The notes beneath the pieces are model-generated. The model saw only the letters and a list, made by a program, of their open reading frames with translations. It did not search any database and had not been told where the DNA came from. From assembly GCA_003648455.1 (NCBI GenBank), contig QMPG01000208.1, positions 1-5,993 of the forward strand: a stretch of DNA of 5,993 nt, in the 5' to 3' direction. This DNA comes from Bacteroidota bacterium. Its GTDB lineage: Bacteria > Bacteroidota > Bacteroidia > Bacteroidales > B39-G9. This document shows positions 5,989 through 5,993 of this stretch, piece after piece. A program made the translations under genes and the position numbers. Within the stretch, counting starts at the first letter, position 1, and the number at the start of each line of letters is the position of its first letter.

Positions 5989-5993
5989 AATGT

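Larger units (their letters stand above)
5226..5993. other. gene-free region of inverted repeats with higher GC
   Basis: No convincing gene lies here on either strand. Bases 5226-5340 are plain AT-rich sequence in which I see no clear element. From about 5340 the GC content climbs; by hand count 5761-5940 is about 54 % GC against 17-20 % in sampled 60-base stretches of the operon. The region contains five inverted repeats, a rightward promoter, a G-rich tract (5427-5438) and a putative G-quadruplex, all listed separately. Short open frames run through the repeats but start at TTG or GTG and show no domain. It may be the edge of an acquired island, a cluster of mobile repeats or an RNA locus. 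Confidence 0.7.

Overview
The window carries one leftward (minus-strand) defence operon in very AT-rich DNA, followed on the right by about 650 bases of gene-free DNA that is richer in GC and full of inverted repeats. The organism is a bacterium using the standard code: TGA acts as a stop in at least two genes, which argues against the recoded Mycoplasma and Gracilibacteria/SR1 codes. The taxon cannot be fixed from this window. Low GC in the genes, tight gene packing, near absence of Shine-Dalgarno sequences and a perfect sigma70-type promoter would fit a Patescibacteria/CPR-like or other low-GC bacterium, but that is inference.

Reading in the direction of transcription (right to left), a perfect TTGACA-17-TATAAT promoter (5189-5161) drives five genes. 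They are a 59-residue excisionase/MerR-like winged HTH protein (5126-4947), an alpha-class D12-type adenine methyltransferase fused to an N-terminal RadC_N helix-hairpin-helix domain (4938-3517), an AlwI/BstNBI-family type IIS restriction endonuclease (3512-1689), a beta-class DpnA-like adenine methyltransferase (1692-916), and the first 306 codons of an AAA_13 (RloC/PrrC-like) ATPase with a CxxC zinc-hook motif that runs off the left edge (919-1). The junctions are 8 nt, 4 nt, ATGA overlap and ATGA overlap, so the genes are almost certainly co-transcribed and translationally coupled.

The parts make a coherent system. The endonuclease should cut beside an asymmetric short site (family members read GGATC or GAGTC). 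Two methyltransferases of different classes are what an asymmetric site needs, one per strand. The small HTH protein stands where a controller protein would be. The RloC-like ATPase would add a second line of defence if its missing C-terminal half is an anticodon nuclease. The unusual points are the RadC_N fusion, the controller type and the pairing of a type IIS system with an RloC/PrrC-like protein.

The right part (5226-5993) has no convincing gene. It holds at least five inverted repeats (5343-5424, 5485-5626, 5733-5772, 5786-5865, 5962-5988), a rightward extended -10 promoter directly in front of the second one, and a putative G-quadruplex (5864-5886). It is either a cluster of repeat/MITE-like elements at the edge of an acquired island or a locus for one or more structured RNAs.
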